Positions 1 through 14,167 of a stretch of DNA of 64,000 nt are shown here, in pieces (within the stretch, counting starts at the first letter, position 1; every line of letters starts with the position of its first letter). The notes under the pieces are model-generated. The model did not search any database. It was given only the letters and a program-made list of their open reading frames with translations, and was not told the DNA's origin. A program made the position numbers and the translations under genes. The DNA comes from Oasisia sp. SBJ-2009 (lineage: Eukaryota > Annelida > Polychaeta > Sabellida > Siboglinidae): contig OZ024856.1 of the NCBI GenBank assembly GCA_964017155.1, positions 12,774,125 to 12,838,124 of the forward strand. The letters are read 5' to 3'.

Positions 1-731
1 TTACATGCTTACATATTGTTAAGTGATTGAAAGCATTTGCAATAAGAAAAGTCGCAAGTACAATGATCAATCTCACACGACGCTGGTTCACAATTCCACA
101 ACCCTGTGACTTATGGATCAACATTTTGTCAGACCACGTGAACCGCATATGCCACTTCACAGTTTATAGGTAGACGTACAGTCAGAATGATACCGCTAGA
201 CCAACAGATGTAAGATCACAATCAGGTGCTCGTCCGCTATTACCAGACCAAAGAGTACCCTATAAAAGCAGCATTATTCAGGTTGTCTGAATTTGTGTGA
301 ACACATAATGCAGTGTGGAGTGAGTAGAAATGATATTTTTGTGCAGCGTGGCATCAGAGTTTTCAAATTGTGACAGCTGTCAGTCGGTGTAAATATGCTG
401 TGAAATTGTCAATAACAGAGCTCATCAAGATTAGTAGAAAACGAGGGAAACGTTATAATGGAAAATGCAAATGTGGTCTAACTCCAACAGAACAGATTAA
501 TCTCAATCCAAAAAAGAACCGAGCAAGAAGCCACACGATGGTGACGAATGTGGTCTTTTAAACAAGAAAAGCCAAAGAACGACGGACATGTCTAGCAGAT
601 AGCTACGCCTTGCTGCGGACAGACTATGTGAACGGTGACAGTGACATATATGTGAACATTGCACATAACAGTATGTTTTAATTCCTTTTGTAAACAGATG
701 TTTGCGATATGAAACAGCTCCTTTAATTTAA
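1..731. other. No gene recognised; probable TMX1-like intron
   Basis: I see no exon, RNA gene or repeat that I can name here. Because the TMX1-like gene on the minus strand has not reached its membrane-spanning exon by position 2145, this stretch is probably part of its next intron. A search of both strands for a hydrophobic segment of the TMX1 type found none. Confidence 0.4.
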
Positions 732-1556
732 AGGACAAACAAAGTTAACTTTTACGTGGCATACACCTAATAGAGTTAATATAAAGTAACAATTTCCACA
801 TATACTCAATTTTTTAACGCCAGCGGTTTACCAGAAAAATATTTTTTAACACCCAGCCATCCAAATTCTATGCGCTACCCCATATTAGACGAAGAATGAC
901 GTCACGACGGTGATCGAGGCGCTCTCCACGTAGATTCCCTGCATAGGGTTTGGCTGTTGTCATGAAATGGCTGCAACTCGGCAACGCGCGTAACATGCTG
1001 ATGACGGTAAATATAAAGTTATCTATTATTGTTATCGCTGAAATCATCCCCTGGTGATACATGTCTACATCAAAGCATTTCTCCTCAAAATGGACCGAGC
1101 AAAGTGCCAAACAGTACGCCCGCAAATCACCAACGTGAATCCATTGCTTCAATACTACCGGTTGTTTCAACTATTATTGCAACCGTATGCCGAACACGAA
1201 AGGCATAATTACTAAAGTTTACCATATATTTAACCACAGATTTAGATATACGTCTATAAGCAGCTGCTAGATGTCACGCCAACTGAACGAACTGTCGAAG
1301 ACTCGAAGTTGTTGACCCTTAACGACGTCGCCGGAAGCTGACCGAGATATAGAATGCCGCGCGCTGAATGGCCAAGCCAAATTAACCCTTCACCTATGGC
1401 GGCATCTAGACCATCGTGGATTTCGTTAGAATTTTAGACTTTAAAGTCACATTCTGAGTAAACCACTGACGTTAAAAAATTGAGTATATGTGGAAATTGT
1501 TACTTTGTATAAACTCTATTAGGTGTATGACACGAAGCCGTAGCCTTTTTTGTCCT
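732..1556. mobile_element. Inverted-repeat DNA element (MITE-like) flanked by TTAA
   Basis: The ends at about 732-825 and 1468-1556 are inverted copies of each other over roughly 90 bases. They share long identical stretches such as the part reading ATATACTCAATTTTTTAACG on the left. The termini read AGGACAAA inward, and TTAA sits immediately outside both ends (728-731 and 1557-1560), as expected for a TTAA target-site duplication. No transposase is encoded, so it is non-autonomous. TTAA duplications are typical of piggyBac-type elements, but the terminal bases are not classic piggyBac, so the superfamily is uncertain. Confidence 0.75.
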
Positions 1557-1641
1557 TTAAGAACGGATTCGGTTTAATGGTGGGTTTCGTTATAACGTCA
1601 TTATATGAGTGACATGATCCCTGGGTGTCGCTTACAGTTCA

Positions 1642-2111
1642 GGTGTCGCGTTTACATTATTCCGGTCGTTATAAACTTTCCGATTGACGTTTCTGCGCAT
1701 GCGCGATAAATATAAAATCTTCCATGCGCAGCAAAACTACAAAGCATTTTTTTAATGCCACGGTCTATTCGAAAACTCTCCTGTGATGATCGCTGTGAAG
1801 TGTTGGCTAAAATTTCGTTCAATACAATAAAATATTACATTTGTTTAAATCACTCTCACGGATTATGGCGCACTACAGTCACGTGATTTACGCTTGCTAT
1901 CAAAACATGCTTGAAAACTTGTTTGCCTCGTGTTAATATGCGACAAATAACTTTGCTGAGAGGATATATACATCCGAACGAACAACTCGTAGTATTTATA
2001 CCATAAATGCTTTGTTCTTTCGCTGCAGATTGATGATTTCGCATTTATCGCGCATGCGTAGAAACGTCAATCGGAAAGTTAATAACGCCTGGAAAATGTA
2101 AGCGCGACACC
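1642..2111. mobile_element. Second inverted-repeat element (MITE-like)
   Basis: Left end (1642-1715) and right end (2038-2111) are inverted copies, starting with GGTGTCGCG and ending with CGCGACACC. They share an inner block containing TTTCCGATTGACGTTTCT followed by GCATGCGCGATAAAT. The 470-bp length and lack of coding capacity fit a MITE. I could not find a clear target-site duplication. It lies about 30 bases downstream (minus-strand sense) of TMX1-like exon 4, inside the following intron. Confidence 0.7.
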
Positions 2112-2144
2112 GGTCGTTCACCTCGACCCACGGCCAGTACTCAC

Positions 2145-5061
<2,917 letters not shown>

Positions 5062-5300
5062 ATCCACCGGATATGTCATACATCACCCCTAGACTTTGGC
5101 ATTGGGTTAGTCCATGTACGATCGAAAATTATAAATCGTTGCTAACCGAACGGCAACAAACGTCAGTCAGTAGCTTCGCGCTTCCGGTAAACAGATTGTC
5201 TCATTGGCCGACGTGCCGAACGGTGACGTACGTTGACGCGCACGTCATTTCCGCCGCGCAATTTTTTACCTCATCCAAAATAAAATCTCTGTTGCAGAAC
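5062..5300 (-). promoter_or_regulatory. TMX1: Candidate TMX1-like promoter
   Basis: CpG-rich region directly upstream of the start codon. On the minus strand it holds a CCAAT box (5203-5207), an ETS-type ACCGGAAG (5181-5188) and TGACGTG (5241-5247), plus a further TGACGT-like site at about 5223. TGACGTG is the core of the UPR element bound by XBP1/ATF6. For an ER oxidoreductase this would make sense, but function is inference from motifs alone. Confidence 0.45.
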
Positions 5301-6055
5301 GTTGAGGTTCACGGTGTCTCAGTTTTGTTGTTATTCATTCTAGATTTAATAACACCATAGCAGCAAAGCAAGCGATATGGTTCATTTTTTTTAGATAAGA
5401 CCCTTTTTCACACGGCTTAAAAATGTTTGTAGGGAATCTATGATTGCAGATTTCCTCAAAACCCCTTTTTTACCTGAGGTTTGCTCTTGCACATATCAAT
5501 GATATTGTGTCGTGTATTACATGTGAGACAGGGGTGGGGTGGGTGGGGTGAGGGTGGGGTGTGGGTGTGGGTGTGGGTGTGTGGGGGGGGGGGGGGGAGG
5601 TGCAGGAAGGATTACTACCAGAGATATTTATCTGTTCCGTGATGTTTCTTGGAATCTCAATTAACACTTCACTGCTGTGAGACACGACTTTTTTGTTGTT
5701 GTTGTTGTTGTTGTTGTTGTTGAATAAATCTAAACCAGTTTCCACAAGTAAACACTCAATTACAATGCGCTAATGCGAGCTACTGGACGGTTTGTTTCGC
5801 TCCTACTAGCCAACCTGACGCGAATAGTCGATGACCGATGAACACGCGCAATCTGAAACCTGCTGCGCAATGCTCTCATCAAACAAGTTCGTTGTGCTGA
5901 CGAAAAAAACAAGCAAAGAACTCGGCTTCTGGCAATGATATTCCCCAAGATACCAGATTCAAAAGACATCACATTAATAACGGAACTTCAGCTACACATT
6001 AAAATGCCAGTAATAAGATTTGTGATCCATGTACGGTTGGTAAGACAAATTAAAA
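5301..6055. other. Intergenic; G-rich and GTT simple repeats
   Basis: Holds a G-rich low-complexity block (about 5529-5600, including a run of about 15 G) and a (GTT)n run (about 5692-5722). No gene seen. Confidence 0.7.
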
Positions 6056-6059
6056 TGAT

Positions 6060-6710
6060 AATAATGATAATCAGCACTAAAATGGGTATAGTAAATAAAT
6101 TAAGTATATAAATAAGTACTCAAATAAATAAATAAATAAATAAGCAAGTAATATTTCTTGAAAGGTTCTTTGATAAGATACAATATGATAACATTTATAA
6201 TATTTACTAAAATTGGTAAATAAATAAGATTAAATAAATAAATGTAATAAGTGTATGTAATAACAAAAATATACAGTACATTAAAAATTAGCATTCAAAT
6301 TGCTGCATTGTATATACTGGACAGGTGTTTCTGTTCTTTACCAACCACTTTGCTAGCTGTGTTGATAACGCGAGCAAGCTTTAGTTTATTCTTGTCACTG
6401 ACATTGCCATACCATGTAATGATGTTGAAAGATAGAACACTCTCTATTAAACCCTTGTATGCAAGTTGAGGAATGTGCTGGCTGACATCGAAACTGTTCA
6501 GCTTTCTCATTAGGAAAAGTCGTTGTTGGGCTCTCTTGTAAACATAATCAACATGATCACAGAATGACAAGTTTTCATCAAGTAAAGTACCTAGATACTT
6601 GAAACTCTTAACTATTTCCACTTCTTGATTACCTATGAATATCGATTTTGGTGTCTGATTAACCCTTCCCCTCCAAACATTACCTCTTTTGTTTTAGTTG
6701 TATTAAGTTT
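6060..6710 (-). mobile_element. Non-LTR retrotransposon 3' fragment
   Basis: The minus-strand frame 6621-6295 reads KSFKYLGTLLDENLSF, then KRAQQRLFLMRKLNSFDVS, then ESVLSFNIITWYGN. This is the familiar region after the reverse transcriptase domain in LINE ORF2 proteins. Similarity continues upstream to about 6710 (LNTTKTKEVMFGG) after a one-base frameshift. Downstream is an A/T-rich 3' region with ATAA repeats. It is 5'-truncated and dead. Confidence 0.8.
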
Positions 6711-6719
6711 ACGAAAGCT

Positions 6720-7200
6720 GAATATAAACTGATAAGTTAACGCATCGATTTGAAGGAGATACTGAGAAAGAGAGAGAATTCGTCGTTAAGATGACCTACA
6801 AGGGCCATGAGTTTATGGATTTCCCAACGATAATATTGTCGCACTACGCCTTTATAACTTCTCTGCTGTTGTTATATTATATTATGGATGAGGAGGTGTT
6901 AATTTTCCGAGACTTTCAAAATTTTTCAACTGTTGAGGCTCACCCGTAACCTGGATTTGCATTCACCAAAAATACATGATATAGGGGTTAATCCGATGAA
7001 AGCTAATCCCATCTTTGAAATCATATGCAATCATAATTATGATGTCAAAGGTAAAATCTTACTAATATACACAATTTCATATCAACGCATTCTAAAAATC
7101 TTCGCCAATTGTAGAAATCCATAAACTCTATGCTTCATCGGGACAAACCTAAATTACTGCCTGATGTCTTCTAAACCAAGGCCCTCGTTTCTCACCATCA
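6720..7200. other. Unassigned, contains a 15-bp inverted repeat
   Basis: No gene seen. GAGTTTATGGATTTC at 6809-6823 recurs as its exact reverse complement at 7114-7128. This may mark a small inverted-repeat element between two LINE remnants. Confidence 0.4.
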
Positions 7201-7221
7201 ATACCGCTACTTCAGCAATTA

Positions 7222-7515
7222 CATTGGCTTCCAGTTGTATATCGAATTAAATTTAAATTGGCTGCTGTTACATACCGTACACTTTCTACTCGACAACCGA
7301 CACACTTAGTTATTCTGCTACATCTCTCTGATATCTCTAGGACCCTTAATTACATCATCCGTTTCTACACAACTTTTTGTTCCTATAACGTGTTTTCTCT
7401 GTGGCTGCGCCATTAATTTGGAATCAGCTCCCTATTACGATTAAATCTTCTGAAACTATAGACATCTTTCGTAAAAAACTGAAACAATATTTGTTTGAAA
7501 TTGCTTTTCCACCAT
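7222..7515 (+). mobile_element. CR1/Rex-like LINE ORF2 C-terminal remnant
   Basis: The plus-strand frame reads HWLPVVYRIKFKLAAVTYRTL, and after a frameshift AAPLIWNQLPITIKSS then IFRKKLKQYLFE. This is the hallmark C terminus of CR1/Rex-like LINE ORF2 (WLPV..RI.FK, APxLWN.LP, FKxxLKxxLF). Stops and a frameshift show it is a relic. Confidence 0.8.
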
Positions 7516-7787
7516 ATATTTTCGGTGGTTCCATGCTCCAATGACAGCTTTTGCCTGACCCCGTGTCACTAGCCAAATGATTGTGTTTGTTGCGCCTCTG
7601 AGCTTGAACTTTTAAAGTATATAGGCGCAATAGAAGTTTTACAATGATTATTATTATCATCTCCAACCACCCATGTAAAATATTTACACCTCAAAATGCA
7701 CACCACTTTCCTAAATATTGATGGACTAATATTATCACACACAAATAAGGGAGTGCTGACTATTGAAAGCTTGCTTGAACAGGCAGA

Positions 7788-8035
7788 CAGACGCACAGAT
7801 AGACAGACAGACATACAGAGAGAGGGGAGAGAGAGAGAGCGAGAGTGAGAGAGTGAGAGAGAGACAGAGAGAGCGAGAGAGAGAGAGAGACAGAGACAGA
7901 GAGAGACAGAGAGAGACAGAGGGAGACAGAGAGAGACCGAGAGAGACAGAGAGAGACAGAGAGAGACAGAGAGAGACAGAGAGAGACAGAGAGAGAGACA
8001 GAGAGAGAGAGAGACAGAGAGAGACAGAGAGAGAA
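7788..8035. repeat. Purine-rich (GAGAGACA)n array
   Basis: About 250 bases of AGAGAGACAG-type units with one strand almost entirely purine. No gene. Confidence 0.9.
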
Positions 8036-9170
8036 ACCCAGCCATTAGTACACTTGTTAATCGGTAGGTCGCCAGTAGATGCATTCACGTTCGCCAGATG
8101 GCAGCACTTATTTCCAGTCCCAAAACAAATGCCCGCTGGTCGGTCGCCTGTTCGGTTTATCGGCGTTGATCGGTTGAGTGATTTCATATGCGATGATACA
8201 GATCATATAGCCGCAGGTTGTCAGCATCACCAAGGTAACCATAACATCCAAGAAACGTCTGTGTCAAGGCATGACCACAGATTGTGTGCTTAAAAATGTC
8301 GCGCATCTCTAATTTCCGTCGCTGAATTCATTATGTTTGTGGCGGAAGAATCGGGCAACGGTCTCATGTTTGCGAACGGTAATTAATCTGTTCCCTGTAA
8401 TTAATGCCATCAATGACTGGTCACTAATGAGGCGGCGTCATCCATCGAATAGGGTGTCGCGGTGGTTTATCAATATTATTGTTGACGTTCCTGTCAAAGT
8501 ATGTCGCGTCGTTGCACACAATATCGCTCGGTGATTGCCTAGAAGTAGAATCGATGGTTGCTGAAATGAACAGTATCAATTTCCAGGATTCAGGAATAAC
8601 TCTTACTGCCACTGGCTATTGTGTTCGTATTGACTGTTGCCGGCGTGGAGTGCTTGCGGCATAGTCATCACTGCACTGTGTCTATGAGGACATCGGTTCT
8701 GTTGCATAGAATCATTTCAAGGTATATTTTCTGCATGTGCTCTCTCTAGACAGACAATTGATTCCATATAATTGCTATTAATCTCAGTAAGTTCTGGCCT
8801 AGGTGTAAAATATAATGATACCTGTTGAGTTTATATTTGATATTATCTTAGTTAATAACAGGACTGATTCAAGCGTTGTCAAACCACATTTTAGGCATAT
8901 TTGTAATTACTTCTTTCTCAGTTCTAGAATCGTTTTAAATGCACCTCACTGTCAGACCAGGACACTACGTGAAGACATTTACATTTCCCAAAATTAAACA
9001 CATTTGCCAATTTTCAGACCAGTTTTTATCAGCATGTTTAGATTGACTTGTAATATCTGCTACTTCTTCTACTGATCAGCCAACATCAATGTTGTGATGA
9101 TTATGCTAATTTGTGGAGGTTGCAGACACTTGCAGTAGACACTTCTGAAATGTAGTGAAAGGGTGTGTGG
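8036..9170. other. Intergenic, no recognised feature
   Basis: Unique-looking sequence with small incidental open frames that show no family motifs. The part around 8290-8560 is somewhat CpG-rich and could be regulatory, but nothing in it is decisive. Confidence 0.5.
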
Positions 9171-9176
9171 CATTGT

Positions 9177-9196
9177 AGGGGGGGGGGGGGGGGGTA
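9177..9196. repeat. Poly(G) tract
   Basis: Run of G only, about 18 bases. Confidence 0.9.
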
Positions 9197-9519
9197 GACA
9201 TAAGAAACAAAGGGAAGGGGAGGTTACAGGTGGGGAGCAAGCCTGGACTTGGCTGCCACTATTTCCTGGGGCAGGCTGTTCCATTCGGGTATGGTCCGGG
9301 GGAAGAATGACATCTGTCTGTACTGTGTCCTGCAGTAGGGGATGTTACAAGTAGCTGTGTGTGTTAAGAATACTATATAGGCCCCAACCCCCGGATGCTG
9401 ATTTCAGTCAGTATTTCACACAAAACAAATACATTTTCCCATCTGAAGCTTCTCTCTTAACTGCCTCCTCTGCCAGTCTTTCTATCCAGCTAATTATGCT
9501 ATCCCTATTAGTCTAAACT

Positions 9520-9940
9520 AATAATGATAATAATAAGATAACTTTTATTGCACCTAAATCCTAGGAAACCAAGCCCAGAGGTGTATTAATAGTTCAGTAC
9601 AAAAGGGTTAATCGATCTGAGAGTCAATAAACAATTTATGTTATTATATTGATTGATGTGTCAGGAAGTGATGGTGGATAAGAAGGTGGTAAAGATGTTT
9701 TTAAATGACAGTAGAATTTAACAGCATCTTCAACTAATTTAACGGTAGAAAAAAGCATATTGCAAAGAATAGGTGCTGCTACAGGAAAGCCGTAGCGAGG
9801 CTAGACCCAATATTGTATTGAAAACTGTTGACGTTAGAGTCAATACATAAATCAGAACTAGATGTTCACGGGAAAGTTTTCTTACAGGACCAAGCCATGA
9901 ATATAAATAATATGATGGTTGCTGATGCAGCAGTTAGTTT
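9520..9940 (-). mobile_element. Possible LINE 3' end with AT-rich tail
   Basis: Read on the minus strand, weak LINE-like C-terminal text (VKLVEDAVKFYCHLKTSL) is followed by a non-coding part and a terminal TTATTATTATC-type tail at about 9520-9535. This arrangement resembles a degraded LINE 3' end. Similarity is weak and the left limit is unclear. Confidence 0.35.
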
Positions 9941-10176
9941 TTGATGTGATAATGTTCTGTTTTGGTGATCCTTCATTTACGTACTTTTTGAGGTCTTCTG
10001 AAAACCACAATATATTTGTTAGGCATGACTTTGATCTTAGATGTCAAGGAAGCCGCACTGAGAGGGATTTATCAATTCTTTGTTAAGGAAATCCACCTTC
10101 ATTAGCATTTTCTAATAATTTTCAAATAACTGGTATTAAACTAACTGGCCTGTGTTAAAATGTATTTATCTCTAGC

Positions 10177-10240
10177 CCCCCCCGTATAAGTAGCCCCCCC
10201 CCCCCCGTATAAGTAGCCCCCCCCCGTATAAGTAGCCCCC
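10177..10240. repeat. C-run / GTATAAGTAG short tandem repeat
   Basis: Four units of runs of C separated by GTATAAGTAG. Simple tandem repeat. Confidence 0.85.
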
Positions 10241-10418
10241 ATGTGGGTTTTTGTGCCACTACTTGACCTTTTGCGACACCTCCTGGCTGTTCTATTTAGT
10301 ATTCTTCAGTGCTTACCTGGTAATTTTAGGTAATTTAAATTTAGGTAACTTAATTTGACAATTTGGTGTACATTCAAAGAATGTCGGATTTGTAAAAGAA
10401 GGAAACCACAAACAGGCT

Positions 10419-10421
<3 letters not shown>

Positions 10422-10486
<65 letters not shown>
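10422..10486. repeat. (TA)n microsatellite, left flank of the hAT-like element
   Basis: About 32 TA units. The matching right-hand TA run is at 11496-11538, so the element below appears to have inserted into a TA array. Confidence 0.95.
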
Positions 10487-10488
<2 letters not shown>

Positions 10489-11495
10489 TAGATGGAGTAA
10501 TCGTACTTATGTACTCGTACTCGTATTCGAGTATGAGTACTTTTTGAGTACTCGTACTCGAGTACGAAGCAAAGTACTCGTACTCGGGTACATTACCAAA
10601 GTAATCGTACTCACGATTACTTCTCACGATTACATTTTTTTCATGAACAGTTGCAAGTAAATATATTAGACAGATAAAATTGGGAATATTAGAAGTAATC
10701 TAATAAATGTAATAATAATCAAGGTACCGGTATTCATTTTCTATTATTGTTGAGCATTTCTGTTAAATAAATATTCAGTCAGATTTCCCCAATTAATACC
10801 TTCTCTTCCCAGAGAAGCCACATCTCCTCACCCTCCTGCTTAGTACAAAGTACAAGATATATTGTGACAGTCCTGGGAAGCACTGCAGGAGATAAGCATC
10901 CCTTAACATCTTGCTTTGTAATTTTAGAAGCCATGCCACAGCCCCACCTGTACTGTTTGCTCTGCCAGTATGGTGTGAATTGACTGGGCAGTTAGCTGCT
11001 AAATCCCTGTCCATTAAGTGTAAACTGTAAACCTGACTAGACACTAGAGAGGGAGATCTCTCAAGTGCATGTTGTGGTGCGATGTGTGCAGGGTCCAGCA
11101 GTTTGAATTCTGCAGTTGAAGCAGTAGTTGGTGTTCTTATTGCTCTCACGTAATAGTCAGTGTTGTGGTGTCAATGCAGCAGTAATCAGTTAGAACACTA
11201 GATATTGGAACAGCAACAGAAAAAGAGTGACACCTGATTCCATAGAGGTCGCCTTTGCGGTAGAAACAGGATATTCATTAAAGTAATCGTGAAAGTAATC
11301 ATGATTACATTCTAAAGTAATCGTGAAAGTAATCATCATTACATTCTAAAGTAATCGTACTCGTACTCGAGTACATTGTAAAGTAATCGTACTCGAGTAC
11401 ATTTGTTTTCTGAGTACTTGTACTCGTACTCATGCATGTTCAAAGTAATCGTACTCGTACTCGAGTACATTTGTATTGTACTCGCTCCATCTCTG
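10487..11495. mobile_element. Non-autonomous hAT-like DNA transposon
   Basis: Termini are inverted: CATAGATGGAG on the left and, reverse-complemented, CAGAGATGGAG on the right. Both ends are packed with GTACTCGAGTAC palindromes and AAAGTAATCGTACTCG repeats (10500-10625 and 11275-11480). This pattern of CAGNGATGG termini with subterminal ACTCGAGT repeats is typical of hAT elements in many animals. The flanking eight bases are ATATATAT on both sides. That fits an 8-bp hAT duplication but is uninformative inside a TA array. The interior (10630-11270) encodes no transposase. Confidence 0.75.
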
Positions 11496-11496
11496 A

Positions 11497-11539
<43 letters not shown>

Positions 11540-11540
<1 letters not shown>

Positions 11541-12780
11541 TGTATGGGTTAAAACATCAAAATATAAATATTATGTCTAATGTTAAGCTCACTTTTAGGT
11601 ACAATGTAAAATAATGCATAGTATGAAATAACAAATACATTTTTTCATCATTAATGTTGATGAAATCACAACAGGCACTCAATGTCCACACCCTTGGGAT
11701 GGGGTGTGGTCTGCTTGGACAAAGGGTGGAGACTGCACACACAGGTGCTGCTGGGGGTCATAGTGGGTAATACCATGTCAATTGTTTTACAGTTACTACG
11801 GTGAAACCATTACTACAACCGTTTGTTTCTTATCATGCATTGATGATCAATCATAAACCAAGTAGATAACTTGTATCTAACAGATTCTACCATTTTGATT
11901 GAGCCACCCATGTGTACACAGCGAATTACTCAACCCAATGCATTGATAAAGTACACAGATCAACACGGCACAAAGCCTGGAGTAACGAGTGTGTGGCACA
12001 GACCGGGCCAGTCTTGTGTTGTGAGGCTCTATACCTGTCCTGACATGTTACATGGGCTCTGTGTGTGTGTGTGTGCAAGCCATGGTGAATCATGTCACTG
12101 CCACTGCCAGAAATACAGCCATGAGTGCACTGGCACACTTCCTCATATAACTGAGTGCTCGGGGAACAGGGAGGATGTATTTGTCTGTCGGGAGTCTAGC
12201 GGTGACGGCCTGACTGGCTTGCACCTTGGTGGTTGCGACGTGTTTAATTATTAAGTTTTACTTTTTGTCTGGATTTATTTACAGTGCATCTGTGTACGCT
12301 ATGTAGGTAAGAACATTTACACCTTGCCACTGTTGACAGTTGGTTTTAGTGCAGTGTAATTATTATGAACAGGGATAACCAGGAATCTGACAGTTATGAT
12401 GTGTCAGAGAAAAGATGTTGACTTTAATGGTTGAGATTGGATGGGGTTGTCATATTTAGTTTTTTTTTTATTGGCGGAGCTCTAATTGTGTTGGTGGTGT
12501 AGTAGCTTAAACGTATAAAATATTACAATATCTAACACAATTACTGGATTGTTTTATTGATGTAAAACATAAACTACTGATACTAACAACATGAAGGGGT
12601 ATTATTTGGTGGTGGTTAAATAGTCATTTGTTATCAGCACGAATGTTGTTACTGGATTCAGTTAAATTCATAATTGTAAATAGAGTTCAAGTTACCTTTC
12701 CGAATCCAAATGGGTTCTCCTTAGTAATTTGCTATCTCAATCTTGTTGTAAAACTGCGAACAATACCTGATTAATGGTTG
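11540..12780. other. Intergenic, no recognised feature
   Basis: Only short incidental open frames and a short TG run (about 12058-12075). No gene or repeat family recognised. Confidence 0.5.
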
Positions 12781-12784
12781 TGCA

Positions 12785-13100
12785 GACACACATGAAAGCT
12801 GGAGATAACTCATTTCTGATCGCAGCAGCAACCTTATGGAATGCTGTACCTAATAACATTAAGACGTCTGCCTGTTTAGCCACATTCAAGGCACGCCATG
12901 CCTAAAGACACATTTCTTCTGACTGTTCTCGCGGCTTCGTTTAATGTTTGTGTACTTTTATCGATATTTTATTTAACCTATTCATATATTTATTATACAT
13001 TTATTCAGCTTAAATAATTTATGTTATTATATTTATATTGATATATATTTGTTTATTGTTTATATATGTCACTAGTATATTTATGGTTTTTTTTTCATTA
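12785..13100 (+). mobile_element. CR1-like LINE 3' end
   Basis: Reads NSFLIAAATLWNAVPNNIK then CLATFKARHA, the degenerate APTLWNxLP / FKxxLK end of a CR1-like ORF2. An A/T-rich 3' region follows. The part at 12996-13085 is nearly the same as 61336-61426, so this 3' end is a dispersed repeat. Confidence 0.75.
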
Positions 13101-14100
13101 CTTAGAAGATATAAGTTGAGACCCTGTCAAACGATTCATCCATTCTAAGTCTAAGTCACAGCCACTGCTTCATTTGTACATTCTAGTGACAGGGACGACT
13201 AGTGACTGTCAGCAAAAACAATGGATTGTTGCTGTAAGGAACAAGTTGCAACTTGGTGAAGCTGACCTGTATGTCCAGTTCAGCCTTGCTTCCAGTCCTG
13301 GTTCACTGTACTCAACAATGCTGACTTGTACAGTGATTTCTGAGGTCTTCCTTACATCACAACTTCTTATAGCAAAAGTCCATTTTACACATACTGACAT
13401 ACTTCAGGAACCCATCAAAGACTGAATAATTCCATTCACTCCACTTGGCTATTAGTAGTTGGGATTAAGTGTGGTAGAATAGCATTTATTCATACTGAGA
13501 AGTCAAGTTAATATATTGGAGTGAATATGTTTGCTAGGAGTTAAGTATATTGGTTTTAGCACTTTATGCTTTATGTTGTTATAAAGTATATATGCATACA
13601 CATGCACACGTACATACATGCATGCACACACCCATAACTGTGTAAGTTATTTTTTCTTTGCGTATAATTGTACAACTGTCATGTGAAGTTGTGAGATGGT
13701 ATCTCCAGAGTAAACAAGAAGTCTACCACTAGAAACAGTGTTTGTGTTCAGACAACAATTGCAAAAAAGTTGATTTGAGTCTCCCTGACTGACACCTGTC
13801 AGATAGTGTTGTGTTTTGGGTAGCAATAGTTAATTGACAGTTGTCAAGGAGGCCTACATTGTTGTAGGGATACACAGCGTTTACATCACTCACTTTTATT
13901 ATACTATAAATACACAGCAAAATTGGGCCTATGATCTTATTAGATTGAGAATGTTAGTGAAAGTGAAACTGTTCCAAAGGGAGGGAGGGAGAGAGGGAGA
14001 GAGATAGAAAGAGGGAGGAGAGTTGTAGAGGGAGGGTGGAAGAAGGAAGAAGGGAAGAAGTATTTGTTGAGTTTCACTTTTGCTTTCTGTTTGTTTCCAG
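13101..14100. other. Region upstream of the formin exon; presumed 5' intron
   Basis: No coding exon recognised. A purine-rich GAGG stretch (about 13978-14060) precedes a good acceptor (CTGTTTGTTTCCAG ending at 14100). The formin mRNA therefore probably starts further upstream and this is intron; the first noncoding exon and promoter were not identified. Confidence 0.45.
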
Positions 14101-14167
14101 CCACCGGTCGGCAGTGACGACAGTCTTTGGCCATGTACACCAGCTGACCGTCGTCCATTTCTAAGCC
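14101..14167 (+). other. Formin 5' UTR part of the first coding exon
   Basis: Sixty-seven bases between the acceptor at 14100 and the ATG at 14168. The bases before the ATG, TAAGCCATGG, include an in-frame stop and a good Kozak context, supporting this start. Confidence 0.55.

Noticed and set aside
868..1170. 100-codon minus-strand frame as a gene
   Set aside because: It lies wholly inside the inverted-repeat element at 732-1556 and has no family motif.
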